NCBI GenBank assembly: GCA_017505525.1
Contig: JAFVPB010000028.1
Coordinates: forward strand, 1-64,000
Length of the DNA: 64,000 bases
Direction: 5' to 3'
DNA from: Clostridia bacterium
Lineage (GTDB): Bacteria > Bacillota > Clostridia > UMGS1883
The translations under genes were made by a program, and so were the position numbers. Shown in pieces: positions 50,373-59,539 of this stretch. The notes under the pieces were generated by a model, which was not told the DNA's origin, ran no database searches, and worked only from the letters and a program-made list of their open reading frames with translations. Each line of letters opens with the position of its first letter. Positions within the stretch are counted from its first letter, which is position 1.

Positions 50373-51968
50373 ATGCGACTAAAAAATCTTTTTGTATATA
50401 ACAGTAACAACAAAAACTATTCATTTAACATAAAAAATGCTCAAAAAAGCAACTATGTTCCCCAGTATAACGAAGGTGGACCAAAGCTTTCAGGCAATTT
50501 CTCTGAAAACGTTAAAACAATAAAAAAAGAGCTTGCCGATGGAAAAAACGGCGATTTAAAATCACGGGAATTTACCATAAGAATTAACGAGCGTGATGTT
50601 AAAGCCATTATATTTTTTATCGACGGACTTGTTAATAAACAAATAGTAAACGACTTTATATTACGGCCCTTAATGATAACAAGCAGAGAACTGAATATTA
50701 AAAGCTTCCGTTCGATTTATGAAATGCTTCTTCCACAGTGTGAGGCAAAAGAAAAAAATCTTTTGGGAAGCCTTACATTTGACATTAACTTCGGCAGCGT
50801 AATTCTTCTTATCGATGGATTAAAGGGTGCAATCTCGCTTGATGTCAAGGGTTGGCAACACAGGGGTATTGAATCACCACAAACAGAGCGCGTTATCCGT
50901 GGACCAAACGACGCTTTTTCCGAGCAGCTTCGTGAAAACACTGCTCTTATCCGCCATCTCGTGCGTAATAAAAGCCTTATATCAAAAGAATTAAGCGTTG
51001 GAAAAATCAGCCAGACGCCCGTTTCCGTAATGTATATTGAAAATGTGGCAAATGAATCACTTGTGGAAGAAACGCTTCGTCGAGTTCAGAATGTAGATGT
51101 TGATTACGTATTTGCCGCTGCTGAACTCGAGCAGCTTATAGAAGATAAGACCATCTCCACTCTTCCCCAGTTTCTTTCTACTGAAAGACCCGACAGAGCT
51201 GCACGTGCACTTCTTTCGGGAAGGGTTGTTATTTTAGTAGACGGCTCTCCGTTTGTAACTATTCTTCCCACAACCGTTTTCGAGCTAAACGAATCTGCAG
51301 AAGATAATTATCTGCGATTTCCATATATAAATATGATTAAAACGGTAAGGTGGATTGCTTTTTTATTTTCAATGTTTCTACCAGGCTTATATATAGCAAT
51401 TCTTAATTTTCACGCAGAACTTCTTCCTACCGACATTTTAATGTCGATAATTTCAAGCCGCGAGAAAGTTCCGTTTCCCTCTTTAGCCGAGCTTATTATA
51501 ATGGAAATTTCACTTGAAATCATACGTGAAGCAGGCGTGCGTGTGCCCGAAGCCTCGGGCACAACTCTCAGCATTGTTGGTGCTCTTATTTTGGGACAGG
51601 CGGCAGTAAGCGCGGGAATTGTAAGCCCGATACTGATTATTGTGGTTTCTATCACTGCAATAGGCTCGTTTGCAACGCCCAATTATTATCTTGGCCTGTC
51701 TGCAAGAATTCTAAGATTTGTTTATATTTTCCTTGGTGCATTCGGCGGATTTTTAGCAATAACTGCAGGAGCATTTATAAATGCACTTGTATGGACCAAC
51801 ACAAAGTCTATGGGGGTTGGAATGGTTTCTCCGATTGCTCCTCTCTCGAAAAGCGGGTCCCCCTATTTTTCCTATGTTCCTCCTATATGGAAACAGGAAG
51901 AACGTAATGACTATGTTAATCCCAAAAGGAAACAAAGGCAAGCAAAAATTTCAAGGAAATGGATGTAG
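50373..51968 (+). CDS. gerAA: Spore germinant receptor subunit A (GerA family)
   Basis: 531 residues. The N-terminal cytosolic domain (about 50-270) carries LLIDGLKGAISLDVKGWQHR and GPNDAFSEQLRENTALIR, the family signature. The membrane part follows with FSMFLPGLYIAILNFHAELL, ASGTTLSIVGALILGQAAV and ATPNYYLGLSARILRFVYIF. It forms the ligand-sensing receptor complex in the inner spore membrane. The ATG at 50373 is chosen for the AGAAAGGTG upstream. First gene of a three-part receptor operon. Confidence 0.93.
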   Translation: MRLKNLFVYNSNNKNYSFNIKNAQKSNYVPQYNEGGPKLSGNFSENVKTIKKELADGKNGDLKSREFTIRINERDVKAIIFFIDGLVNKQIVNDFILRPLMITSRELNIKSFRSIYEMLLPQCEAKEKNLLGSLTFDINFGSVILLIDGLKGAISLDVKGWQHRGIESPQTERVIRGPNDAFSEQLRENTALIRHLVRNKSLISKELSVGKISQTPVSVMYIENVANESLVEETLRRVQNVDVDYVFAAAELEQLIEDKTISTLPQFLSTERPDRAARALLSGRVVILVDGSPFVTILPTTVFELNESAEDNYLRFPYINMIKTVRWIAFLFSMFLPGLYIAILNFHAELLPTDILMSIISSREKVPFPSLAELIIMEISLEIIREAGVRVPEASGTTLSIVGALILGQAAVSAGIVSPILIIVVSITAIGSFATPNYYLGLSARILRFVYIFLGAFGGFLAITAGAFINALVWTNTKSMGVGMVSPIAPLSKSGSPYFSYVPPIWKQEERNDYVNPKRKQRQAKISRKWM

Positions 51969-51976
51969 AAGGTTTT

Positions 51977-53053
51977 ATGAATCAAAAAAGCGGAACATTA
52001 AGCGGCGCAGTTTTATGCTCGGGCGCAATACTTGCAAAATACCTGATTATAATGCCCGAATTTATTATTAAGCACAGTGGAAATGCCGCATGGCTCGACA
52101 CAATTATAAAATCAATAATTTTTCTTATTTCATTCGCCATTGTGCTGAAGCTCTATAAGCCGTTTGCGCCAAATTCCTTTGACTCCCTTTTTATATACTC
52201 AACAAAAGCAGGTAAAATCTTTTTTAATTACTTCTATGCAATCGCGTTTATAGTCTACAATGCAGGTCTTTTAAGGGTACTTGTGGAGGCACTCGGTACA
52301 GTTATGGCAAACACTGCTCCCGACGAATACTTTGCACTTTTTATTATCAGCGCTATTTTTGTAAGTGCCCTGTATGGCGTGCGCTCCACCACAAATCTTA
52401 CGCTTGTTTTCTTCCCCGTTATACTTGTAACTCTCACGCTTGTTATTATATTTCTCTTCCCTTATCTGCGCACGCAGAATATAATGCCAATCTTCGGCAA
52501 AAGCACTAATGAATTTATAAAGGCATCGGCTCTTCGTAACTACGGCTTTATGGAAATAATTCTTCTCTTTTTCTTTTCACATCATTATCCAAGCTACAAA
52601 GAAATTAAAAAATCAGGCTTTATTATAGTTGGAGTTGTTTCTTTAATCTCTGTTATTATTCTTGGAGTATATTGCCTTTGCATTCCCTATCCTGCCTCAG
52701 AAAAATTCTTTCTGCCACTTTATCAAATGACCAGAATGATAAAGGCAAGCAGCTTTTTAGAGCGCCTTGAACCGCTTGTGGTATTTATATGGACAGGACT
52801 TATTCTTTGCAGTATGAGTGCTCTCACCACCCTCAGCTCGCGCCTGTTTGCTTTTTCCGATAATGCAAGAGAAAAAGGCTTTGTGCCGATTGTAGTATTT
52901 TTAACTTTCTTTACCGCTATGCTACCCGATAACGAAATTTCAGCTTTAAGATTCTACGAAATTCTTCTTGATTACAGCTATATTCTATTCCCTGTACTTC
53001 CCATTATAATTGTTTCTGCAGCAAGAATACGAACAAGGAGGAAAACTGTATGA
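51977..53053 (+). CDS. gerAB: Spore germinant receptor subunit B (GerAB, amino-acid permease-like)
   Basis: About 358 residues, roughly ten membrane helices of the APC-type GerAB/ArcD-like fold: SGAVLCSGAILAKYLIIMPE, IAFIVYNAGLLRVLVEAL and ALTTLSSRLFAFSDNAREKG. Expected to bind the germinant in the spore inner membrane. The start at 51977 (MNQKSGTL) sits after AGAAGG; an ATG at 51959 is in frame but overlaps gerAA. Ends by overlapping gerAC. Confidence 0.9.
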   Translation: MNQKSGTLSGAVLCSGAILAKYLIIMPEFIIKHSGNAAWLDTIIKSIIFLISFAIVLKLYKPFAPNSFDSLFIYSTKAGKIFFNYFYAIAFIVYNAGLLRVLVEALGTVMANTAPDEYFALFIISAIFVSALYGVRSTTNLTLVFFPVILVTLTLVIIFLFPYLRTQNIMPIFGKSTNEFIKASALRNYGFMEIILLFFFSHHYPSYKEIKKSGFIIVGVVSLISVIILGVYCLCIPYPASEKFFLPLYQMTRMIKASSFLERLEPLVVFIWTGLILCSMSALTTLSSRLFAFSDNAREKGFVPIVVFLTFFTAMLPDNEISALRFYEILLDYSYILFPVLPIIIVSAARIRTRRKTV

Positions 53054-54252
53054 AAAGAATAATTCCTCTGTTATTATGCCTTTCTATAGTTCTTTCAGGG
53101 TGTTACGGCATCGATATTGATGAACAGTCCTTTGTTATAGCCGTAGGGATAGACAAAGGGAAAAGCTACAGGATTCGCACAACCTTTGTTTTTTCAAACC
53201 CCATTGAAAGTGGCGGAGAAGAAAAAACAAGCACTGCCGCAAAAAGCACAGATATTGTTACGATAGAGGCACCAAGCGTTTTTTCGGCAGTGCGAAAGCT
53301 GAACTATATAAAAAGCAAAAAGATTAATCTCACCCACACAAAGCTTATCGTATTTTCCAGGGAACTTGCAAAAGATGGTATCGGTGAATTTGTCGATGGA
53401 TTTGTAAGTTCACACGATTTCAGGCCAAACACCTATGTATGCATTTCAACAAACAGTGCCGATAAATTTCTTCGCAGTGCAAAGCCTGTGCAGGAATCTT
53501 TTCTTGAAAAGTATTACGATCATATTATAAAAAAAGCAGCATCAGATAAGGTGAACGAATCTTACCTTTATTACCTGCACTTTAATTTTTCAGAAAAATC
53601 AAGCGGAAGCCTCGTTCCGCTTGTGGGTACAAACAAAAATGAACTTCCCAAGGAAACTGATTTAAAAACAATTGAAAGTGATGATTTTGCTCTTAACGAA
53701 AAAGCTGGCAAAATACTTCGCAAAGCAGAAAATAAAGCGGAATTTTCAGGCACTGCAATTTTTAAAGATGATAAAATGGTATCAACACTTGGGAGCTTCT
53801 ACACAGATATTGCACGTTTTATAGGAAACGAGTTCTATCCCGCTTCCTACACTTTCCGTATTCCATCCACAGGAGACTTTGTAACGGTTAAAATTAACCA
53901 ACACTCTCCTCCCGATATATCAGCAAAACTTAAAAATAATAATGCTCACATAAAAATTAAAATTCCAATAGATCTTGAATACGTCGACCCACTTGTTGTT
54001 GATACGCCAAAAAAATCTAAGGAATTTACAGACTATATAACATCCGTTTTAAATAAAAAAGCAAAAATCCTGATAAAGAAAAGCCAGGAAGAATACCAAA
54101 GCGATATTTTCAGTTTGGGAGATTATCTGAAAAGATATTTTATCGATTATAAAAAATGGGAAAAATTCAATTGGAAGGAAAAATATAAAACAGCAAAAAT
54201 CGACGTATCTTTTAAAATTAAATACGCCGATTATGAAGAGGTAAACCATTAA
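53050..54252 (+). CDS. gerAC: Spore germinant receptor subunit C (GerAC lipoprotein)
   Basis: 400 residues. A lipoprotein signal peptide with lipobox LSGC (Cys at about 18), then the GerAC family pattern DEQSFVIAVGIDKGKSYRI and LNYIKSKKINLTHTKLIVFS. AGGAGG lies upstream, and the ATG overlaps the gerAB stop codon (ATGA). Completes the receptor. The gene ends TAATG, its stop overlapping the start of a further small gene. Confidence 0.92.
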   Translation: MKRIIPLLLCLSIVLSGCYGIDIDEQSFVIAVGIDKGKSYRIRTTFVFSNPIESGGEEKTSTAAKSTDIVTIEAPSVFSAVRKLNYIKSKKINLTHTKLIVFSRELAKDGIGEFVDGFVSSHDFRPNTYVCISTNSADKFLRSAKPVQESFLEKYYDHIIKKAASDKVNESYLYYLHFNFSEKSSGSLVPLVGTNKNELPKETDLKTIESDDFALNEKAGKILRKAENKAEFSGTAIFKDDKMVSTLGSFYTDIARFIGNEFYPASYTFRIPSTGDFVTVKINQHSPPDISAKLKNNNAHIKIKIPIDLEYVDPLVVDTPKKSKEFTDYITSVLNKKAKILIKKSQEEYQSDIFSLGDYLKRYFIDYKKWEKFNWKEKYKTAKIDVSFKIKYADYEEVNH

Positions 54253-54419
54253 TGAACTTGTATCAGATTATTTTTCTTATCACGTATGTGTGGGCACTTT
54301 TCTACACTGTTACCTTTCTTATTCACAATATAAAAGAACGCATGGTGCTTGCGTCTGTAAGTTCCGGTCTGTGCATAGTGCTCTCATGCGTTCTTTGCTA
54401 TATTTATGTTTCACTTTAA
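54252..54419 (+). CDS. Small membrane protein, 55 aa, coupled to gerAC
   Basis: Overlaps the gerAC stop by one base (TAATG). The product starts MNLYQIIFLITYVWALFYTV and has two predicted membrane helices around the positive loop HNIKERMV, ending CVLCYIYVSL. Its last 9 bases overlap the converging decarboxylase gene. Small membrane proteins (GerXD types) accompany some ger operons, so it may be an accessory receptor subunit; the family is not recognised. Confidence 0.6.
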   Translation: MNLYQIIFLITYVWALFYTVTFLIHNIKERMVLASVSSGLCIVLSCVLCYIYVSL

Positions 54420-55793
54420 AACCCTGATTCCGGGCAGCTTCCCCTCGCCCGATTTCAGGTGGCAAAGCAAGTTCTTTTCTGCATTTATCAGAAATTCGGG
54501 GATTTCCTCACCCGGGATAACAATGGGTATTCCGGGGGGATAAGCCCATACATATTCGGCGCTCACGCGTCCTCTGCTCTCGCTTAATTTAATAATCTCG
54601 CTTTCGTGTGCAAGTGCTTTTTCTGGCGTTGTTTTCATTATTGGGTTTTCATACATAAAAACTGAACTTTCATTTTTTTTATAATTATGAGAGCTATCAA
54701 TTTTCAAAAGAGCTTTATAAAGCCTTTTAAGTGTTTTATGATTGTCGCCTGCGCCCGTGAGAGCCAAAACATAGCCTTCCTGCGCCATTTCGCACTCAAT
54801 ATTATATTTGTCCCTCAGCACGTTAAAAAGGGTGTAACCATCTTTTAATTCGTTTTCAGGGCGTATCACAATTTTTGTTTTGTCATAGTCGAAAATTTCA
54901 CTGTAATCTTTATAGCACTTTCCCAGAATTTTTACATTTGTAAAGGCTTTTACCTTTTCATAAAACTCATCAAGTGCCTCCGCCCATACTGTGAAAGAAT
55001 TATCATCTATCTTTCTCACACATCTGTCGATTGAAGAAAGGAAAGCATAGCTTGGGCTGCTTGTTTCAAAAACGGATAACTGTTGCTCTATTTTCTTAAA
55101 ATTAATGTTTTTTCCGCAGTGCATTATAGCTGTCTGCGTGGGAGCATCGAGCGTTTTATGAAGGCTCTCGACAACTACATCGGCGCCATTTTTAACTGCT
55201 CCGTTTTTAAAAGGCTTAAACCCAAGATGCGCCCCGTGCGCTTCGTCAACAAGCAAAAGAGCATTATGCTTGTGCACAATTTCACTTATCGATGCAACAT
55301 CGGATAAAACTCCCTCATATGTGGGACTTGTAATTATAACAAGTCTGATATCTTCGTTTTCCTCAAGAGCTTTTTTAACACTCTGTGAGCTAACCGAACC
55401 AAAAACATTCCACTCTTCTACCACCTGTGGCATTATAAAAATGGGCTGAAGTCCGCATAATTCAATAGCATTAAAAACTGATCTATGCGCATTTCTTGCA
55501 ACCAGCACCTTGTCGCCCCTTTTTGTGAGTGCTCGCACACTGCTAAGAATACCGCACGTGCTTCCGTTCACAAGATAATACGATCTTTCGCTCCCCCACT
55601 TTTTTGCTGCAATATCCATAGATTCTTTTATAATCCCCTCGGCATTGTGAAGATTATCAAAATTTGTTATCTCTGTTATATCAATCGCACTGTTAATCCC
55701 TGAAAGCTTTTTTATTCCTTTGTGCCCGGGCATATGCATCCTTAATGCTTTCGACTTTTTATATTCAATTAAAGCTTTATATATGGTTTTCAT
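54411..55793 (-). CDS. Orn/Lys/Arg decarboxylase-family PLP enzyme
   Basis: About 460 residues. Fold-type I PLP enzyme: KALRMHMPGHKG at the N-terminus, YLVNGSTCGILSSVRALTKR, LLVDEAHGAHLGF (Asp and His contacting PLP) and SLHKTLDAPTQTAIMH (Schiff-base lysine in SLHKT). This is the YaaO/SpeA-like short decarboxylase family found in many Firmicutes; the substrate (lysine, arginine, ornithine) is not predictable here. The start at 55793 is preferred for AGAGG upstream; the frame is open further without a ribosome-binding site. Confidence 0.9.
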   Translation of the reverse strand: MKTIYKALIEYKKSKALRMHMPGHKGIKKLSGINSAIDITEITNFDNLHNAEGIIKESMDIAAKKWGSERSYYLVNGSTCGILSSVRALTKRGDKVLVARNAHRSVFNAIELCGLQPIFIMPQVVEEWNVFGSVSSQSVKKALEENEDIRLVIITSPTYEGVLSDVASISEIVHKHNALLLVDEAHGAHLGFKPFKNGAVKNGADVVVESLHKTLDAPTQTAIMHCGKNINFKKIEQQLSVFETSSPSYAFLSSIDRCVRKIDDNSFTVWAEALDEFYEKVKAFTNVKILGKCYKDYSEIFDYDKTKIVIRPENELKDGYTLFNVLRDKYNIECEMAQEGYVLALTGAGDNHKTLKRLYKALLKIDSSHNYKKNESSVFMYENPIMKTTPEKALAHESEIIKLSESRGRVSAEYVWAYPPGIPIVIPGEEIPEFLINAEKNLLCHLKSGEGKLPGIRVLK

Positions 55794-55812
55794 AACTAAA
55801 CCTCTCTTATGT

Positions 55813-56253
55813 TTATTCCAAAACAAATTCGCCAAAAAATTCAGGTCTGTGGAAATCCAGCTTTTCAGATACAATTGGGTAATATGTAACATAATGTTCC
55901 TTTTCGGTGTCTTCTCCGCACTTATACAGATTACCATACATTTTCTTTGTATGGCCGCCGAAAATTTCATCTATAAACTCAAACGGAATGAATTCTAAAT
56001 TAAAACATCTTGCATCATTTTCATCAGGGCGCAGGAAAAGCTCCATACAACTGTCGCGGCTAACCTTCCCATTTTGGGTACGACATCGCGAAAGCAAGGG
56101 GTTTTCGTCTGTTTCAAGCTGAACATAAATGCCGTAATCGTTATATAAAAGCTTCCCCGTTGTTTTTGGTACATAGCTGAATTCATCTTCGATGAATTCA
56201 TTATATCTCTATAAATCAACAAATTCAAGCAAAACATCTATATAATGCCAATA
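55813..56253 (-). pseudogene. CBM9-like carbohydrate-binding protein, broken by TAG
   Basis: On the minus strand the frame from 56208 reads RYNEFIEDEFSYVPKTTG, KLLYNDYGIYVQLETDEN, then VSRDSCMELFLRPDENDA and FNLEFIPFEFIDEIFGG, ending FFGEFVLE. KLLYNDYGIYV and DSCMELFLRP are the hallmarks of carbohydrate-binding family 9-like proteins, which are normally ~200 residues. No start codon exists before the Met in DSCMELF; a TAG (56211-56209) precedes the frame, and 14 more codons (YWHYIDVLLEFVDL) continue in the same frame before an upstream TAA. This looks like a gene broken by a nonsense change and 5' loss. Confidence 0.6.
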
Positions 56254-56302
56254 TTATTGACTTATCCGCCATTTTAATATATTATAATCTTGGTTAAACC
56301 GC

Positions 56303-56331
56303 TTGACTTAAATTTAAATTTATATTATCAT
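56303..56331 (+). promoter_or_regulatory. Sigma-A promoter for acp-rnc
   Basis: TTGACT, a 17-bp spacer and TATCAT, 31 bp upstream of the acp ATG. Confidence 0.6.
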
Positions 56332-56361
56332 ATTTTTATATTCAAATTTAGGAGGATTATT

Positions 56362-56601
56362 ATGGTATTTGAAACAGTTAAAGAAATTATAGCCGATGCT
56401 ATGGGTGCCCGTCTTAAAGTTAGCAAAGACAGCATCACTGAAAACACAGAATTTATTGCAGACCTTCACGCCGACAGTGTTGATGTTGCAACAATTATAT
56501 GCGATATAGAAGATGAATTCAACATCGAAATTGAAGAAGAGCAGCTTGAGGGAATCGAAACTGTTGGCGATGTTGTTGATAAAATCAAAGCTATGATCTA
56601 A
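56362..56601 (+). CDS. acpP: Acyl carrier protein
   Basis: 79 residues, the standard size. The phosphopantetheine serine lies in LHADSVDVATII (about 37-39), a variant of the usual DSLD, and the acidic helix DIEDEFNIEIEEEQ follows. Carries growing acyl chains in fatty-acid synthesis. AGGAGG lies upstream. Followed by rnc 25 bp later, as in many Firmicutes. Confidence 0.95.
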   Translation: MVFETVKEIIADAMGARLKVSKDSITENTEFIADLHADSVDVATIICDIEDEFNIEIEEEQLEGIETVGDVVDKIKAMI

Positions 56602-56626
56602 TCTAATTTTCAAAGAAGGTATAATC

Positions 56627-57295
56627 GTGAATTTATTAGACTTTCAGAAAAAAACGGGATACATATATAAAAATCCCCTTCTTATAGAAACCGCATTCAC
56701 CCACACCTCTTATGCCAATGAGCACAACCTTGAAAGTTACGAGCGTCTTGAATATCTTGGGGATGCAATTGTAGATTTTATTATAAGTGAATATCTTTTT
56801 ATAAACCATCCAGAACTTGACGAGGGCGATATGAGTAAAATCAGGGCTTTGCTTGTTTGCGAAAAAGCTCTCAGTAAGCTTGCAAGAAAGCTTGATATGG
56901 GAAAATACATTCGTTTGGGCAGAGGTGCAGAGCAATCGGGCGACAGAGAAAGAAACAGTGTTCTTTCCGATGTTTTCGAATCTCATATTGCAGCAATGTA
57001 TCTGGATAACGGCTTTGAAAGGACGCGTGATTATCTTCTTTCCATCTATGATGATGAGATTGAGAAAGCCGCAACCGATAAAGTTATCGACTACAAAACA
57101 ATGCTTCAGGAAAAGCTTCAGAAAAACGGACCATGCGATATTTTTTACGAGCTTATCGCAACCGACGGGCCTATTCACCACTGCGTGTTTACTTTCAGAG
57201 TTCTTTGTAACGGCAAAGAGCTTGGCCGAGGCGAAGCACTCAGCAAAAAAGATGCTCAGCAGCTTGCTGCAAGAGAGGCTTTAAATAAACTTTAA
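56627..57295 (+). CDS. rnc: Ribonuclease III
   Basis: 222 residues. The RNase III signature YERLEYLGDAIVDFIISEYL (about 38-57) and the second catalytic segment LSDVFESHIAAMYLD, then a C-terminal dsRNA-binding domain ending LGRGEALSKKDAQQLAAREA. GTG start after AGAAGG. Processes double-stranded rRNA precursors and structured mRNAs. Confidence 0.96.
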   Translation: MNLLDFQKKTGYIYKNPLLIETAFTHTSYANEHNLESYERLEYLGDAIVDFIISEYLFINHPELDEGDMSKIRALLVCEKALSKLARKLDMGKYIRLGRGAEQSGDRERNSVLSDVFESHIAAMYLDNGFERTRDYLLSIYDDEIEKAATDKVIDYKTMLQEKLQKNGPCDIFYELIATDGPIHHCVFTFRVLCNGKELGRGEALSKKDAQQLAAREALNKL

Positions 57296-57304
57296 TACAT
57301 TTTT

Positions 57305-57337
57305 GAACTGTGATAATTCATCACAGTTCTTCTTTTA
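57305..57337 (+). terminator. Terminator of acp-rnc
   Basis: GAACTGTGAT, a 5-nt loop and ATCACAGTTC, then a T-rich tail (TTCTTTT). Confidence 0.85.
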
Positions 57338-57346
57338 TTATATCAA

Positions 57347-57375
57347 TTGACAAAAGATAAAAAATAATATATAAT
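57347..57375 (+). promoter_or_regulatory. Sigma-A promoter for the class I lysyl-tRNA synthetase gene
   Basis: TTGACA, a 17-bp spacer and a perfect TATAAT. The leader of about 55 nt has room for no T-box. Confidence 0.85.
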
Positions 57376-57434
57376 AACTAAATAATGCCCTATTAGTGCA
57401 TTAAGTTACAAACCACATAAAGGATGATGAATAA

Positions 57435-59453
57435 ATGCATTGGTCAGAAGAAATTGCAAAGAGAATAATTGAACGTAATCCCAATAAAGAAGAATACGTT
57501 TGTGCTGCCGGTATAAGCCCCTCTGGTTCTATTCATATCGGTAATTTCCGCGATATTGCAACAAGCTATTTTGTTGTTCGCGCACTTCGTAAAATGGGAA
57601 AAAAGGCAAAGCTTCTTTTCTCTTGGGACGAATTCGATAGACTTCGTAAAGTTCCCGTAAACGTTGCTAAAATCGACAACGATATGGAAAAATATATTGG
57701 TTGCCCCTATGTTGATGTTAAAAACCCTTTTACAGATAAACCTGAAATAAAAACTTACGCAGAATATTTTGAAAAGGAATTTGAAGAATCAATCGTTAAA
57801 TTCGGCATAGAGATGGACTATCGCCATCAGGCAGAAATGTACAGAAGCGGTAAATATGTTGAGCACATTCTTCATGCTCTTCGTAAACGCGGCGAAATTT
57901 TCGACATTCTTGATTCTCACCGCACGCAGCAGGCACAGGAAGGCGAACGCGAAGCTTATTATCCCGTAAGCATCTACTGCCCCAAGTGCGGAAAAGACAC
58001 AACAAAAATCCACTCTCTTTCAGATGATTGCACCGTTGCCGAGTTCTCTTGTGCATGCGGTTACGAGGGTTCGTTTAATTTCACAACCGATTTCAACTGC
58101 AAGCTCGCATGGAAAATCGACTGGCCTATGCGTTGGCTTTACGAGGGCGTAGATTTCGAGCCCGGTGGAAAAGACCACGCAGCACGCCACGGCAGCTACG
58201 ATACAAGTAAAGATATTTCCAAAAAGATTTTCGGCTATGAAGCTCCTATATTCCAGGGCTATGAATTCATAGGCATTAAGGGAACAACAGGTAAGATGTC
58301 GGGTTCATCAGGTCTTAACCTTACTCCCGAAACTCTTTTAAAACTCTATCAGCCTGAAATTATTCTTTGGCTCTATTCAAAAACCGAGCCTCTTAAAGCA
58401 TTTGATTTCTGCTTCGACGATGGTATTCTCCGTCAGTACTTTGAATTTGATAAGGTTTATAACCAGCTTCTTTCAGGCGAAGCAGACGAGCATACAAAAG
58501 AAATTATGTACAATACCACAGTTGAAGGCAGAACTCCCACAACTGTTCCTATGAGCTTACTTGTTCAGCTTGGTTCTGTTGTTAATTTCAACGTGCCTAT
58601 GCTTGAAATTGTTTTTGAAAAAATTGGCACACCTTATAAATATGCCGACTTTGCCGACAGACTTGAACGTGCTAAATTCTGGCTTGAACAGTGTTCTCCT
58701 GAAAACGTTAACAAGCTCAGAAAAAATCGCAACTGGGAATTATACAATTCCCTCTCTGAAGAAGAAAAGAAAGAAATCGAACTTTTACACCAGTATTTAT
58801 GTACTGACGGTTATACACTTGACGACCTTAATTCCGAGCTTTACGCTATTCCGAAAAAGGTTATGGGAGATACCCTTACCGATAAGGAATTAAAGGGTGT
58901 GCAGGGCACATTTTTCAAGAATGTTTACCGCTTGCTTATTGATAAGGAGCGTGGTCCGCGTCTTTACCTCTTCCTCTTTGCAGTAGATAAGAATAGCTAC
59001 ATTAATCTTCTTGATTTCTCAACTCCTATGACGGAGGAAGAAGCAAAGGGCGATGTGGTTGAAGAAGAAATTATTGTAGAAGAAGAAAAAGTATATGGCG
59101 AGCCCGATGAAGTTCAGCCAATTAAAGAAGAAATTGATATCGACTTCTTCTCTAAACTTGATTTAAGAGTTTGTAAGATTGTTAAGGTAAACGAAATTCG
59201 CAAATCTCATTCCTGCCTTAAGCTCACACTTTTCGACGGACTTGATGAAAGAATTATTGTTTCAAGCATAAAGAACGACTATAAACCTGAAGAGCTTGTA
59301 GGCAAGAAAATAATAGTTGTTGCTAACCTTAAGAGCGCACGTTTCTCAGGCGTTACAAGTAATGGTATGCTTCTTGCAGGCACAAACAACGCTTGCGGTT
59401 GCAAGGTTATATTTGTGGACGATTCTATTCCCGAGGGCACACCTATTTGCTAA
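57435..59453 (+). CDS. lysK: Class I lysyl-tRNA synthetase with C-terminal tRNA-binding domain
   Basis: 672 residues. Class I (archaeal-type) LysRS: HIGH-like motif PSGSIHIGNFRD (about 29-40) and KMSKS-like motif GKMSGSSG (about 288-295), a zinc-type insertion (CPKCGKD, CACGYEG). The catalytic and helix-bundle part ends at about 550. After an acidic linker rich in Glu comes an EMAP/Trbp111-type tRNA-binding OB domain (LDLRVCKIVKVNEIRKS, SNGMLLAGTNNACG, about 570-670). Class I enzymes are usually ~500-530 residues; the added domain should raise tRNA affinity. No class II lysS is in the window. Own promoter and a strong terminator. Confidence 0.93.
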   Translation: MHWSEEIAKRIIERNPNKEEYVCAAGISPSGSIHIGNFRDIATSYFVVRALRKMGKKAKLLFSWDEFDRLRKVPVNVAKIDNDMEKYIGCPYVDVKNPFTDKPEIKTYAEYFEKEFEESIVKFGIEMDYRHQAEMYRSGKYVEHILHALRKRGEIFDILDSHRTQQAQEGEREAYYPVSIYCPKCGKDTTKIHSLSDDCTVAEFSCACGYEGSFNFTTDFNCKLAWKIDWPMRWLYEGVDFEPGGKDHAARHGSYDTSKDISKKIFGYEAPIFQGYEFIGIKGTTGKMSGSSGLNLTPETLLKLYQPEIILWLYSKTEPLKAFDFCFDDGILRQYFEFDKVYNQLLSGEADEHTKEIMYNTTVEGRTPTTVPMSLLVQLGSVVNFNVPMLEIVFEKIGTPYKYADFADRLERAKFWLEQCSPENVNKLRKNRNWELYNSLSEEEKKEIELLHQYLCTDGYTLDDLNSELYAIPKKVMGDTLTDKELKGVQGTFFKNVYRLLIDKERGPRLYLFLFAVDKNSYINLLDFSTPMTEEEAKGDVVEEEIIVEEEKVYGEPDEVQPIKEEIDIDFFSKLDLRVCKIVKVNEIRKSHSCLKLTLFDGLDERIIVSSIKNDYKPEELVGKKIIVVANLKSARFSGVTSNGMLLAGTNNACGCKVIFVDDSIPEGTPIC

Positions 59454-59507
59454 AAAAAGATGGATAAACATTCCATTCTGCAAAAAGATATTAATATTAA
59501 AAAGCAC

Positions 59508-59539
59508 AAAAATAGCGGAGCATCAGCTCCGCTATTTTT
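59508..59539. terminator. Bidirectional terminator between convergent genes
   Basis: AAAAATAGCGGAGC, loop ATCA, GCTCCGCTATTTTT: a perfect 14-bp stem serving lysK and the converging isomerase gene. Confidence 0.9.
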
